Assembly (NCBI GenBank): GCA_008694505.1
Contig: VZDJ01000116.1
Location: 18,589,716 to 18,653,715 of the forward strand
Length of the DNA: 64,000 bases
Source of the DNA: Cyanoderma ruficeps
Taxonomy: Eukaryota > Chordata > Aves > Passeriformes > Timaliidae
Reading direction: 5' to 3'
The notes under the pieces: generated by a model
Database searches by the model: none
What the model saw: the letters and a program-made list of their open reading frames with translations, nothing else
Told to the model about the DNA's origin: nothing
Translations under genes and position numbers: made by a program
Shown: piece after piece, positions 1-13,400 of the stretch
Numbering within the stretch: the stretch's first letter is position 1
Layout: each line of letters opens with the position of its first letter

Positions 1-3000
1 TCCACAAAGTGGAAAATCCCAAGCCACAGACTCTAAAGTTAGTTTGTGTGCAGTTGTATCTTTGTGTTTTGTTCTGAGATCAGCTAAAACTGCAGGAAAA
101 ACATTGGTAAAGACAGAAGGACACATTCAGTTAGTGCTGGTGCTGCCCATACAGTTCCTGTCACTAACAACCAGTGGGAAATCAGCGAGAGATGTCTCAG
201 ACAGCACTCAGAGGGAGATGCTCAGCACATCATCCACTGCTGTCTCGTTTATTCTTAGCACTTAAAACAAAATGTTGGGGCAACTACAGAGAGAACAAGG
301 CTGAACATAGAAAAGTAAGCTTGCTTTTCTTTTTCTATAATATTAATAGGCATATTATGTAATTTCCTTGGCTTACTGATCCAGCAACTCTAGTTACAAG
401 ACAGGATGGGATTTCCTTGAGGTCATTCTCCCAAACTGTGTGAGTTGTTATTTTCCTGGCTCACCCACAAACAGAATGGCTTGCTCTTCTGAAATACTAA
501 TGTCCAACTGTTGAAAGGTTTTGCCAATCAAAACATTGTGGCCTTACCCCGTTTTAATAATCTAAGGCATCAATCTCCCCTTTAGTATTTGTTTGATATG
601 TTCTGCACCCTGCTGAAATATCCCCTCCAGACCTCCCTGAGGCTCAGGCTGTGATTGAAGAGAGATGCCATGCATCAGGCCTGCAGCTTTCTCTCTGAAA
701 TGTTTAGCAGGGGATGGTGGTAAAATGTATTTATTTTCATGTATTGAGGAAAGACCATATATTCCAGCCTCTTTTTTTTCCATCACTCAGAGATGGGCCT
801 GAGGCCAAAACGGTGCTGCTAAGCTTGTTTTCTATTTAAAACCTTCATTTTTATTAATAACCCTTTACAGCCTACACACCAGCACTGCGGGAGTTGCATT
901 TCCGTGTTATGTCATCGTGAACCGTTATGTATTTAATTCCTGTACCCACAAACCCATATGGACATCATTAAACACGTACCATACAGCATTAAAACTGTGT
1001 TCCATAAAGTGTGATAGAGAAAAAAAGAAAGAGCTATAAGTGGGGATTTCTTTTTTTTTTTTTTTCCTAAGGTCATGGGAAAATGGAGAAGTAGGGGAGA
1101 GAGAAAAGGTTCAGCAGTGCTGCAGGTTAGCTCACAGCTCTCCATGCCTGCAGACTGAAAACCCAGCCTGCCTTATCCACCACACAAGATTAATTACCCA
1201 GGAACTCCAGGCTGGTGATGATGAATTTCTGTTTGGCAGACCACAGAGACAACTTCTACAAAAATTACAGGTTACAAAACAGAAAAAAATCTTGGTGATT
1301 TTATTTCTGCCAAGTTAGTTTTCCATGACTTCTCCTTTTCTCCCTAAGAATTCCCTCTAGCAAGGCAAAAGAGCAGGTTTCCCCATATTGCTGAGGGTCA
1401 GTTATCAAGGCCATTAACACATATGAGGGTGGCAAAGGGTTTGCTCCCAATTTCTGTTCCAGCCCCAGACTGGCTCATCCTGGCTGTACTCTGTGCAGAC
1501 AGCCAGCCCAGCAATGAGGCAACTTGTGTATTTTCTGTCATCCCTCTGTTATCTCATATGTGGTATGGGGGATGAAAATATATGGGGAAGGGGGAAAGTA
1601 ATAGAAGAAATACATCAGAGAACAAATAAAACCAATGAACAGAGTACCAGTGGGACAAACAGAATTAAGTGTAGCAATGCTGGGGGAAACAGCACAGAAC
1701 ATATTGAGAAAGAAGAAAACAATATCCAAGGGATGTAAGGATAATGAAAAAAAACAAACAACCAGAGACAGCTAAAAATGACACAAGAAAAGATATGCCA
1801 ACATGAGGCAGAGAAGCTGATGCAGTCAGGGATAAAACAGTCAGGTAAGAAAGCAAAAAGAAAGGAAGAGATAAGGAAAAAGCACAATGTAAAAATGACC
1901 TGTAAAAGATTTAGGTACATATGTAGAATAGGAGACAATAAGCAAATTGCCTACACACACTAGACACCTTCCAATGACCTAGTCCATTATACTGGAATGA
2001 GACCTGCCAAGGTCTCATGGTTTGATGGATGAATTCCCTCTGATCACAGAGCAAGTGCTGGCTGAAGTGAACAGACCACAGTGAAAATGGTATCTGACAG
2101 GCTTTTACAGTGAGCACAGCTGAACAAAGGTGCTCTACACAGCCTTGAGCTTATTGCTTTCTCTCAGGGTGGCTGCTTTCCCCTGTGGAGACTGTATTGA
2201 TGCTTCATTGATTTTACAGCCACGCAATTAAAAGGCCCCCTCAAAGACACAGATGAAGATACATATCTAATTGCTTTCATGCCCTTTTTAGTTGGGTTTT
2301 GGCATTTTTTAAATGAAAAGGCTGTAAAAATAAATACATAAAAAGAGCATCCAGGGCACGCACAAATTATTTGCTATATCAAACCTCTAAATGATCAGGC
2401 CAGTTAAGCCTTTCTGCTGTTTTGTGATATGTGTGTTTAGGAGTCCCTGAGAGTAGATGTTACCTACCCTCATCCCTGGAAAGCTGGTGATTTATTCCAG
2501 TTAAGTTATGTTTGCCCCACAGCCTGTGTGCACATACTCCACACCTGCCCATCTCCAGGCAAGAAAGACGAACTAACATGATTTGCAGAGGGGGGCTGCT
2601 GATGAATGAACCTCCTTTGTATCCCAACCCTCTCCAGAATTTTTCATTCCCATCAGACAAACATACACATGCATACACACACAAATAACTCTGGGTGCAT
2701 GTGTGCTCCCGTTGAATTCAATACAGTTACTCACTGTGTAGGAAACTACCCACGTGCATTAATGTCTGGGGGAGGAGGAGGCTGCTCTGGGGATGAGGCT
2801 GACAGCAAGTTTAATGTTATCTAGCTGCATTACTCTCGAGGTGAAATGTTTTTGACATGTGTCTCTGTTAGGCTGTGCCCTACTTCATTCAAAATCAGGA
2901 ATTTACTTTGATGTTTTGAAAATAAAGCCTTAAAAGAAGAAATAGATGTGACTGGCAAAACTTTTTCAGGACCCACTAGAGCCATAAGCTGTTAAATAGG

Positions 3001-5918
3001 TTTATTTTTGTCTGTTTTGGGTAAGTCCTCTCTTAAACTGATCATCCCATATTCTACTTACATGGTTCCATGGCATGTGAGTATATCTGAGCTGAATGAA
3101 TCTGAAGTGGAGATAAGACTGGAGATTTTCTGAGCATACATTAGGAGAGACAAAATCATGTCAGAAAGCAACGTTTGTTTGTTAAAGCCCAAAATTCTCT
3201 GTTTGCTGATATTAATTCAATCATCTCTCAAACACTGCTTATCCTGCCAGAGATCAGGATGTATCGGGCAATAAACCAGGGCTCAGTAGTTTATGTGCCT
3301 GTCCACAAAAAAAAAAAATAAATATAAACTACTTCTCAGGAATCTGCAAGGACAAAATTTTCTGATTTATGAGGATGCTGAATGACTGAGGATGACAAGA
3401 CTGTATTAATAAACAAGCAAACAAAAAGAAGCCTTAAGAGAAAGCAGGCAAAAAAGGAAGAAAAAAGACTAATATTTATATAAATCAGTGGAGACCAGCT
3501 TTCCATAAGAAGAGGGGGAAAGGGACTGCTCTTATGATCCCTATTTCATCCCTTGCCTAACAATCCAAAAGCACATAACTTTCAAAGAACTGCATTTTTT
3601 TTCACAGGCTGGAAGCACCACAAAGCATCCTTCATCAGCCTGGCCTTTTGGCTGTTCTCCTTCTCCAAATGCAAATGCTACATCTGGAAAAAGCAGTAAT
3701 CCTCTCTCCTGCCTGAAAGCCTCCTTTTATCTCCATTCTCCTCAGAACTCCTACTTCTTGCAACTACTCACTCTGACATACTACTTTATTGAAGGGATTC
3801 GAGGCTTTCTGCTCATCTGCTGAATGTCTGCCTCTCATTAAAACCCCAACTCACCTTTGGAGCTCCCTCACTCGCTAGCACGGGTCACCCTGCCCTCCCT
3901 CAGCCAAGCATCTGTAACACAACCCCCTCCTGAACGCTCAGATGAGCACGATAACAATGAACATTAACAGAAGCTTATTTATCAGGGCTGGCAAGAAAAG
4001 CATCTCATTAGCCGGGATGGCCTGTGCAGCTCCTCCTCCCCCAGGGGATGACACTGATGCATCGGGGGCATTACTAAGGCCCTCAGTCCCACAGAGGCCT
4101 GCTTTGTGCATTGAGACGGCAGCAAACAATAAGAGAGATTTCCACTGACCTCTGGCTGCAAGAGTTTACAGCTGTTTGCAGCGTTTCTGCAGTACCCTGG
4201 CCCTTAGCTTCACTGCAGAGATATGTGTGGAGGTGAAGGAACTAAGCCAGACCCAGCAAGATGCCTCAGCATCCAGGCCAGCAGCTGCGGGGACTGCAGA
4301 GGTCATGGGCAAGCTGAAGAACCTTGTCATTGGGACTACAGGAAGTACTCAGTTCTCTTACTCATGTGCCACCCAGATTTAGGAGCTGTGTTGCTAAAAT
4401 GTCCTGTCTTGTAGGAAGAAATGTAGAACACGAGCAAGATATACCAGTTCCCACTACAAGAGTAACAGCTGCCCCAGTTACTACTCATTTTGCATTTGCC
4501 CTTGTTTTCAGGGGTTGATGACAGCCTTACACCCCACTTTCTGCTCCTGTGTTCTGAATAGCTGAACTGATTCTCCTCACTCAGGGTGAAAATTCATGGC
4601 ACCACTTCCAGTGTCACAGTGCTGTGGCTGGGCTTTTTCACAGCAAAACCCTTCCTGCTCCTCTTTTACTTCCCAAATATTCTCAATGTCCCAACCAAGG
4701 GTTGCACCAGGGATTACACTTTAATGCATCCATGAGTTTTTTTTCTGTTTGCAAGATGCTGCCAGGAGGCAGGGATCATGCACATGGCTGATGCTCTCCC
4801 AGAGCTGCCCACTGGAAGAGCTGAGGAATTATGTAGGCAGCACCAGATACACCACAGGACTGCCAGAGGCAGATCAAGTCCCAACCCAGAGACCTGGGCA
4901 CCACTGCAGAAGGGGCCACCTGCAAAGCTGTCTGCCAGATGTCTCTGTACATGTTTCTTCACTCCACAGCCATCCTGCTGCTCAGTAGGGCCAATGGAAA
5001 CTATTTAATTTCAGGGACTTGGGACATTTCAACAGGAACTGAGAGGTTCATTTTTGGTTTTCATGAAAAGAAAGCTCCTCTTATAGTCAGATTTAGAGGA
5101 TAATCCACAACTCCACAAAATAAGATGCATTTTGAAATAAGATTAATTTAATTTTTGCATCTTCAAGAACGATGCAGCTTCCCTAGCAAGAGAGGAGGAT
5201 GTTGGTGAGGCTCTAATCCTTAGGAAAAGGACCGGCAATCTATCCAATGGGGACCAGCAGAGACAGCAGCACTGCTAATTCACTAGTGCACCAGGAGAGC
5301 TTCAGGCCTTTGATGAACACTGTCTCTGGCATGAGTCACTCACACTTCACTCCTAGCAAGCCAGGATGGGAAAGGAAAAGGTTTATCTTTTAGATATGGT
5401 GGCCCAGCCTTTCTAATCCTACAGCTGTTGCCACAGTTGACTTCTCATAAAGCAAAATAGACTTTTTTGATCCCCAACATTCAACATTTTCTTCTTCTTT
5501 TATATTTTCAAGCACTAGCTATCTCAGGTTACTGGCGATTTTTTTTGTGGTGGCTCCCAAATGAGCCTGAACTACTCTGATTTTTCAAACCCACAAGACT
5601 GTAATTGAAAGCAAATGTAATCAGACATATACGATGTTCTGAGGTTCACCACAGCACACTGCAGTCAGCATTACTGGAGTGGCTATTAAAACTCCTTGGA
5701 GCTGGGAAGCAAATACAGCTTGCAAGAATCCAGCAAATAACCAGAATTTATTAGATTATACTAAAGTATTGCAAAGCCACAGACAATCCTCTATTCACTA
5801 TATATTCAAGGTCTGTTTAAATGAACATCTTCCAAGCTTAGGCCAATTGTTTTAAGACATGAACAAGGAAACAAGGAAAGAATTCTACTTCTAACGCAGC
5901 AAATTCTGCAATCCTTAC

Positions 5919-5983
5919 ATCAATGTCAATCTCAAATTGTCCATTACTGCCAGCAGGGTCATTCCAATCAAACTCTGCCATAA
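5919..5983 (-). other. Exon-like segment with good splice sites (possible cryptic or poison exon)
   Basis: On the minus strand a pyrimidine-rich acceptor (TCTCTTTCATTTTCCAG) is followed by 65 bases and the donor GAT|GTAAGG. One frame is open and non-repetitive: after two bases it begins with ATG and reads MAEFDWNDPAGSNG, then QFEIDID. I do not recognise this peptide from any family. Spliced after the last PX exon (phase 2), it would instead be read in another frame and hit TGA after four codons, so it would truncate TKS5. It could be a poison exon, a piece of an alternative first exon, a nested gene's exon, or chance. No conservation or expression evidence is available here. Confidence 0.25.
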
Positions 5984-6108
5984 CTGGAAAATGAAAGAGA
6001 CCCAAAAACAAAGGGTATCTTTGAATGCAGACACACAGCTCTAGCTGGAGATAAGCAGTAGCAAATCCCTTCCATAAAACTCCCAAACAAGATGCAAGTA
6101 TTAGAAGA

Positions 6109-6140
6109 GGGGGTGGTGCTGTGACTGGGGGGGTGGGGGG
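6109..6140 (+). other. G-rich tract
   Basis: The plus strand has a run of five G, a 13-base spacer, then seven G, one T and six G. It might form a G-quadruplex, though the first loop is long. On the gene's sense strand the same tract is C-rich. It may simply be a low-complexity expansion. Confidence 0.4.
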
Positions 6141-7400
6141 TTAATTGAATTCCCACTGCCTCTTCAGTCTGCACTTAAAAGCAGGTCTAGGGTTATCTGT
6201 GAAATTTCAATTAAATCAAAAGCTTTGATAACATGATAAGTCATTCCAGAGTTTGGAGTCAAAACACGTTGTTATTTGATCCTCTGCTTGTGTTTCTGGG
6301 AACAGCATGCATGAAAGACAGTCAGCAGCAGACCAGTCAGGAAGATGGAAAGGGTGGAAATGAATCTACTAATAGATCACTGTGTCTCCTTCAGCCAGAG
6401 CCACTTGAGGTCTGGTATTTTTTTATATATACAGAGTCCTAAAGCCACCCCATTTCTCAAGAGACAGAAGACAGAGCAAAAGAGATCACCTCGGATATGT
6501 GCAGCACTCCAGGGGATGGCTCCCTACTGCCACAAAAGTTGGGGTTTTTTTTTTCCCAGACTTGCTATAAATAAGATTTTTACCTGCAATAGCGATGGGA
6601 GCTGAATGGAAATGTCTGGGACAGACACAAAACACTGAGCCCCATGTATGTAATGGAATAGATTTCTAGCACAAACTCTTTGCTGGCCCGAGATGAACAG
6701 GTAAAGACAGGTACACTGAAAAATAGTAATATGATTCAACCAAGTCAGAACCAAGACCTAGTTCTCATCTCAACAAAATGCAGGAGAGGCAGCACTCTAC
6801 AGAGAGACATGACTTGCTTTACCTGTTGTTCAGCACCCTTTGGTTGCTAAGGCTTCCTCTTCTCTCTTCAGAGGCAACTGCTGTGCTTGCAAAGGGCAAT
6901 GCCAGAGACTCTCAAAGTCCTGTTTACTGAGGAACATCACCTCTACTTACCAGTGTTTAGACAGCAATGCTTCACCTTAAATAAATGTGAGATTTCAACT
7001 CCACCTGGCCTGTGGTGGTCAACAGCATTAAAATACATTGTAAGCAGTGCCTTCCCTTGTCACATATAGCACAGCCTGATAAAACCTATCAAATGTAATG
7101 GGATGCCTTACCTTGCCCCCAAACACTGGGGGATAACTTATCACCCTGGCAGCAACCACCCCATTGAGCATGTCTGTCCATGGTGCCCTCCTCTCCAGAG
7201 TGAAAGATCTTCATTAAACAACAGTGCAACCATATTATAGACACAGCAATGACAGGCTGTGTTCTTCTCTGTGATAGAATCGTACCTGCAATGTAAGCTG
7301 CCTGTTCTTGCTTTCCAGAGATGTGACACACAGAGGACAAGACAGGCTATACTCAACTCTGTCATGTTAATAAATAGAAAACTCCACCCCATTTCTCCTG

Positions 7401-7449
7401 CCTGGCAGGTGATGAATCAATTGTGACAGTGCGCAATTAACCTGCCAGC
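7401..7449. repeat. Imperfect nested inverted repeat
   Basis: The left arm CCTGGCAGGT (7401-7410) pairs with ACCTGCCAGC (7440-7449) at nine of ten positions. Inside it AATTG (7419-7423) pairs with CAATT (7434-7438), leaving an 8-base bulge on one side and a 10-base loop. It could fold as a hairpin in DNA or RNA, or be paired transcription factor sites. No function is known. Confidence 0.4.
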
Positions 7450-10400
7450 AGGGGCTCACCAGAGCAAGAAATCCAGATGAGAAAAGGAAGTCCCCATCCC
7501 TAGTCCTCTCCTCAGTTCCAGGCTTATCCACAAAGAACATCAGGACCAGACACTTCTCTTGTGCATGGAGATAAAGATCTCTTTTGTGTCTATCAGCACG
7601 GGCAATTCAATCCTGTGGGCTGCAAACCAAGCACCACCTGCCTTTAAACAGAGAACTCCAGAAGATCTTGTGGCATTGAGCCAAACCTCTCTAGAAGTGC
7701 ATGCTCAAGGGTAACTGGTACCTCAAATCCTTCACAACAAGCCTGATAATCTCTCAATACAGTTATTTTGGTTCTGATCCAATCCTGCCTCATTAAGCCA
7801 GGTTTTCCCAACTGCCATAAACTATAAAAATTTACTTTCCTGACAGATTTTGGAAGTAATGTTTTTTCTAACACTGAGTGATGATTTTTTTAAACAAATT
7901 ATTTTTGTAACTGGTCATTTCTAAAACTGTATTATGGAAAGAATGAGGTTTCCTTACCAGAATCAAATCCTCTTAGCAAATCTCTGATACCAAAACTCTG
8001 CAATTATTCTGCAGGTAGAGCCAGGAGATACAAGAGACCTTTACAACATCACAAATAAAACAATGAGACAGTAAGGAGCAGATTTTCCAGTGCCCTGCAT
8101 TAACCCCTCAGCTTCTCCAGAAAGAAGAAATTTTATAGTTTAAGTTAAACAATAAGCAAACTATTACTTTCTAGTCTACAAAATAGGGATTTCCAAGTTA
8201 TCAGCAGTGATGGTTCCTTTAGTATGTGAGAAAACTTACTGGACAGGAAATAAGCTCTTGAGCCAACAGGTTTGACATTTAGTTTTTCAAAAAGCAACAT
8301 CTCTGCATTTCAAAACACCTCTCAGTCACTACTCTTCTAAAGTGAAAGAAAAAAAAATATTTTGAATTTGTGCTCATAAACAGTGAATTTTAACTAGTAC
8401 TGACACTCTCGTGTTTCACCCAGCAAGGCAGCGTCCAGTGCCACTGCTGAAGCTGCTGGGTGTTGGCAGAGCTCTAATCTCATTCTCATACTGATGAATT
8501 TCGAGTAAGTCTGTTTATTCTTAATCCATCCTGTGCCCATGACAGCATCCCACTTTTAAACCCTGCAGCCTGCTTATAACCAATCCAGGCAAAAGCTATT
8601 TCTGTACACTTGGCTGCCAGTGCCGAGTATCAGTACGTTAAACTGTCTTTGCTCCTCTCAGCTCTGTGTCCTTTCACAGTCAGGCCCAAAAGCATGAGCC
8701 AACCCAAATGTGATACCCAAGGCAAGGGATAAAAGCTCATGTTGCTCCAGCTGCCATTTTTCTACAGTTTTTTTTTTTTCTGGTTGCTGAATCTATTTCA
8801 TTTAGCATGCTTTCTGTTTTCCCCCAGGTTTATTGTTTGATATTTATCTACATGTAATTCCTTTTTTCATTTTCTGAAAGAGTAGCAAAGAAGATTCCAA
8901 TTTTTTCCCAGGAAGGCTGAGTTATTTGCTTGTATTACCAATGCTGCAGCCAGTAGCAAATTTCAATGCCCTCCATTTGATACTCCAGTCTAAATCAGTT
9001 TATGTGCTACAAACAAAAGGGAAAGTCCCATGTGAAACTAAAGAAGAGGACGAGTAATGAATCTGTTATTTCCTTTTTTCCATTCCTGCATTGGCTTAGT
9101 TTATTTAAGATAAGGATCTCCAAGCGAGACCTTCCAGAGATCGGGAGCAGGGATGAAAGGCAGCGTTCACAGGGGGAACTACAGCCCCACCTGGCAGTGT
9201 CCCAGAGCCTGAGCTCCTGCTCTCTGGGTCACAGTGGCACAACAGGGGACCAGCCACACTTGCCTCCTCTAGTCCTGGGCTGAGAGTCCTGACCTCTTAG
9301 CCATGGGTTGTGACAGTCCCACGCTGTCTGTAAAGCACTTCTGAGATCTAAAAGCTGAAGAAACATTTTTTCCACAAATTCAGGTGCTGAGGCCAAATAT
9401 TATTAATAAATGCAGGCCTAAACCAAGCACATTTCAGAAAATAAACACAGGTGCTCTACTACACTGAGATGCTCGAAGAGCTGTGGTACCTAATTCCCAG
9501 TGAAATCAGTGAGAGCTGTGTGAAATCAGGAGTAGCCAAGCAAGGCTCTTGGCAATAACAGCCCCAAGACATTATTGCATCCATAGCTACCTAAACCTCA
9601 GTCAAAAAATAATTCTGTGAGAACACTAAATTTTTCTTCCCTTCAAGACAGTGGGTTTTAACTGCCTTATCCTGTCACAATCTTTAATCAAAACCTTTCC
9701 AACTCTGTGTTTCATAATTTACTTCCCAGGTAAAAAAAAAATCAAAGAAAAATAAAATTTTATCTCTTTTCTGATTTTGCATTTCTTAGGGAAATTGATT
9801 TCCATTCTGCCTCTTTCAAGTGGAACAGATTTCCCAAATAAAATGTGTGCATTAAGTAGTCACAGTAACAGTGCCAAGTTTGGACTGTGGCGCCAACTGT
9901 CATCAACTGGTGCTGACCACATTCCTAAATGATGTGGAAATTATCTGTACTGTAAGTCCTATAAGAAAGAGCAATCAAAAAAGAGAACCCCAGCTTTCCT
10001 CGCAGCACATCTGCTCAGAGACTCAACTGTCCAATGTATCGGGAAACACAATTCAAAAGTGATTAAAATATAAGTGAAATATAAGCAATAAAATGTAAGG
10101 CATGACATGCAAGAGAAAATATTTTCATAATATCAAACAAATCAGAATAAATACAGATATTTCACACATGAAAAATTTTCCTCCTCTACCAGTAGGTAAT
10201 TGAATTGTTATAACAGAGCAGATCTGGGAAACAGAAATAATTGTTTATAGACACAGTCATGCCTATAGATAGAAAATAGTGTATTAGGGAGCTGTGCTTT
10301 AGCACCAATACACTCATAAACTAAAGCAGCTTCCTTAACATGGTCACTCCATTACCCTGGCTATTTCTGTTCAGTATCCTTATCAGGAATCTGTAATACA

Positions 10401-13400
10401 TGAAGAATAAGAGGAGAATACAGCTTCCATTTAACAGTGCCTGCCTGGCATCAGAGCATCCAAGTGTTACACCAATATTTATTTGATAGAGATACGATCA
10501 GTAAAGCTCATGGCTACAGACCACAATAGAGCATTTCTGTTCTTTAGTAAAGGCACCTTCAGCATTAACTCCATTTTCTGCATGAACCCATATAATATGT
10601 CATATACCTATTAAGTCCCCTAGCTTTTCTGGATTTGCATATTGTTTGAAAATTGCCTTATGATTCTTACTGGAAAATTATTCTCAGATAGTGAACACTG
10701 CGATAAATTCAGCTGATAATATTATCAGTGGTGGTTTAAACAGAAATCTTGTTTGAGCCTGCATGCATTTCTGTAGGGAGAAGTATTGGAGAACTGAATC
10801 CTTGGCTCTTGATCTGCTCTTTAGACTGGATCTAGACACAAAGAAAAAACAAACTTGCACAAGAGTGGTCTGGCTGTGATATTTTGAAACTCTCTGCAAA
10901 AAAGCCCTAAAACCAGCAAACCATATGCAATGTCTAATTGATTAATCCTACTTTTTGGGTATTTCTGTTATTTTTAGTAAAATAGAATCATTAAAAAAAT
11001 TGGTTTCTGAGATTTTGTTTGTTGACTATGAGCCCTGGCCTGACCTCAGCCTTGAATTTAAATCCCCAGCAGAAATCTGAAATTAATCTACCTCTGGTTT
11101 AGTTATCAGTAATTATAATTATTAACAGAAGTATCCAGTAAATGAATGGTTTTCAGTGACATGGTGTTTACTTAGAACAATGGATAAATAAAAACACACT
11201 TCCTTCTTACCTCACAGTGTCTTTTCCCATGGCAAGACCTGGTCCTTATGTGGGTATGGTAAAGGACACAAGCCCAGCCATGTGTCTACAGACACTAAAT
11301 GTGTCTCATATTGGGAACATAAGGAGTTGAAAAGTGCTCCTCCTGTACCAGGGCCGATGGTTTGAAGCTTGCTTTCCCTGTGGCTAATCCAGGGGATGGA
11401 GTCAAAACAGTGGAAACAGCTGCCCCAGAACACCGTCACTGGAGCTCCCAGCCCTGCCTGGCACATCACTGCTCCCATGGCCCGCCAACTTCCTTGCAAA
11501 AGCCATGCTTTCACCATGTGAGCCTGAGAACACTCCCAGACCATTCCACACAGGAATTTAGTGTCCTCCTATGGTCTCTCCCACTCCACATGAAGGAAAC
11601 CTGCTGTTGGGGGCTGTCTGGCCTTGAGCTACCTCCACCAGCAGGAGCAAGCTCAGAGGAGACTGTCAGCTAGTACAAATGCTGAGATTTCTTGAGACAT
11701 CTCTCCGGCTCTCTGCCTGTGAGCTGCTGTACCCAGGAGAGATTTAATGGGCTGGAAGAAAAACCTTCTGCCTATTGTCACAGGACTCGAAAGCCTGGAC
11801 CATCACCAAAACAGGAAACAGAAAACCTAAGCTGTGAATCCAACCGAACAAATTGGCCGGATTATTAGAGCATTGGGAAAGCCCAGCTTTTATTACAGCT
11901 GGATTGTGAGCTGCTCAGCACTGCGGGCAGTCAGAGCACGGCAGCAGTAGGAAATGACTCTGTGGGGAGCAGCCGGCCAGCCAAACACGGCATAACCTGG
12001 ACAGGACCGCACAGAGAAGCTGGGAGGAGGCAAGGGTAGGGCAGCTGAAGAGTTGTAAGGAAGCAGCCAGCAACACATTTGTAGAAGTGCCTAAGGAGCT
12101 ACAGGGGAATCTTGGTGTCTTCCAGGACAATAGGAACAGAAGCGAAGTGCTCAGCTTTGCAGCTGAACTAACGCAGCACCACACAGATCAGTGCGCCATT
12201 GCAAGCCATGGCTCAGCAATTAAAGGCATGGATACCTCTCTGCACATCCCAGCTGCAAGGTAAACTAGACATTTCTGTGTCTCCTCCCTCGAAGTTTAGG
12301 CTCCCATGTATTTCTGTCTGAAAGCACAGGCTTAGTCACTGACATGCAATAACTCAATGGACTCTCTGGGCTCAACAACCCAAATGGCCATGGGATTAAG
12401 GTTACATTCCTGAAAATTAGTTAGTTAATTAAAGCCTAGGTCAGGCTTTGTCCTATGAGGCCAAGCTGCTGCAGAAAAACTGAGCAGGTCAACATGAAGC
12501 TAAAGATCATCTCATTGTGCACAGAGACATGAAGGCAGCACAAGCAATTCCATTTGCTGCCCCTTGGTGGCTGAGTCACTTATTGTTCTTTAACCCAGCA
12601 AGTTGAATGCCATGTCTATGCTGACAGATCAACACACAAACCACCTCTGTGCTGAGGGCTAAAAGAAGCAGCTGAAGAAATAGATAAAATAATTAGGATA
12701 GTCTAGATGATGCCTCCAGGTTACAGCCCTACCTCCAGTGAGAGCAATGATGAACCATGAGGTCCAGGGAAGACTGAATTCACAGAGCTTGAGCAGCACT
12801 GGCTCAGTGTTTCTGGACGGGCTTGGCAGAGTAACAAACAAGGGAATAAATTGGGATTTCTCTGGAATCACGCTCCTTCCTGCAGCGCCTGCTGAGGTTC
12901 AGAATCACCCTGGAGGTGTCCTTCCCCCAGACTCTACACAGTGGTCCAGTGAGCCTCAGATCTCCCTTCCCCCTCAGTTCACAGAAGAAAAACACTAAGA
13001 TGTTTCCGTTGGCTTTTACATCATCTTTTTGTAGAGACTAATCTTCAGTTTCAACAATACATCTTTTGTGAAGCACTCCCAGCAGAAACCTTAGACACCT
13101 TCCCTAAGATCTGTTTGCTTACAGAAGACGAGGTAGGATTTGTTTAAACCCAGCTAGATTAATGTCTTGCAGACATTAGTGAAGTGAGATTTAATCAGGT
13201 TATTGCTCTACATTTTCCAGGGAAATAAATCACACTTATTACTAGGTTGGAATAGGATGCAAGGCTTGGGCTGAGAACATTTCGTCTTTTTTGTTTTTCC
13301 AGAGGGGAGTGAAGGGATAACTTGAAAATTCCTGCAAGGCTGTCAAACAGGCCCCCTGCAACCTTGAGTAGGGACAAGGACTCAAGCTGTAATGGTTAAT

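Noticed and set aside
1615..1938. 107-codon strongly hydrophobic frame on the minus strand, membrane-protein-like
   Set aside because: It is the complement of a purine-rich, A-rich tract. Runs of F, L, S and C follow from the T-rich strand, and two frames give similar hydrophobic peptides.
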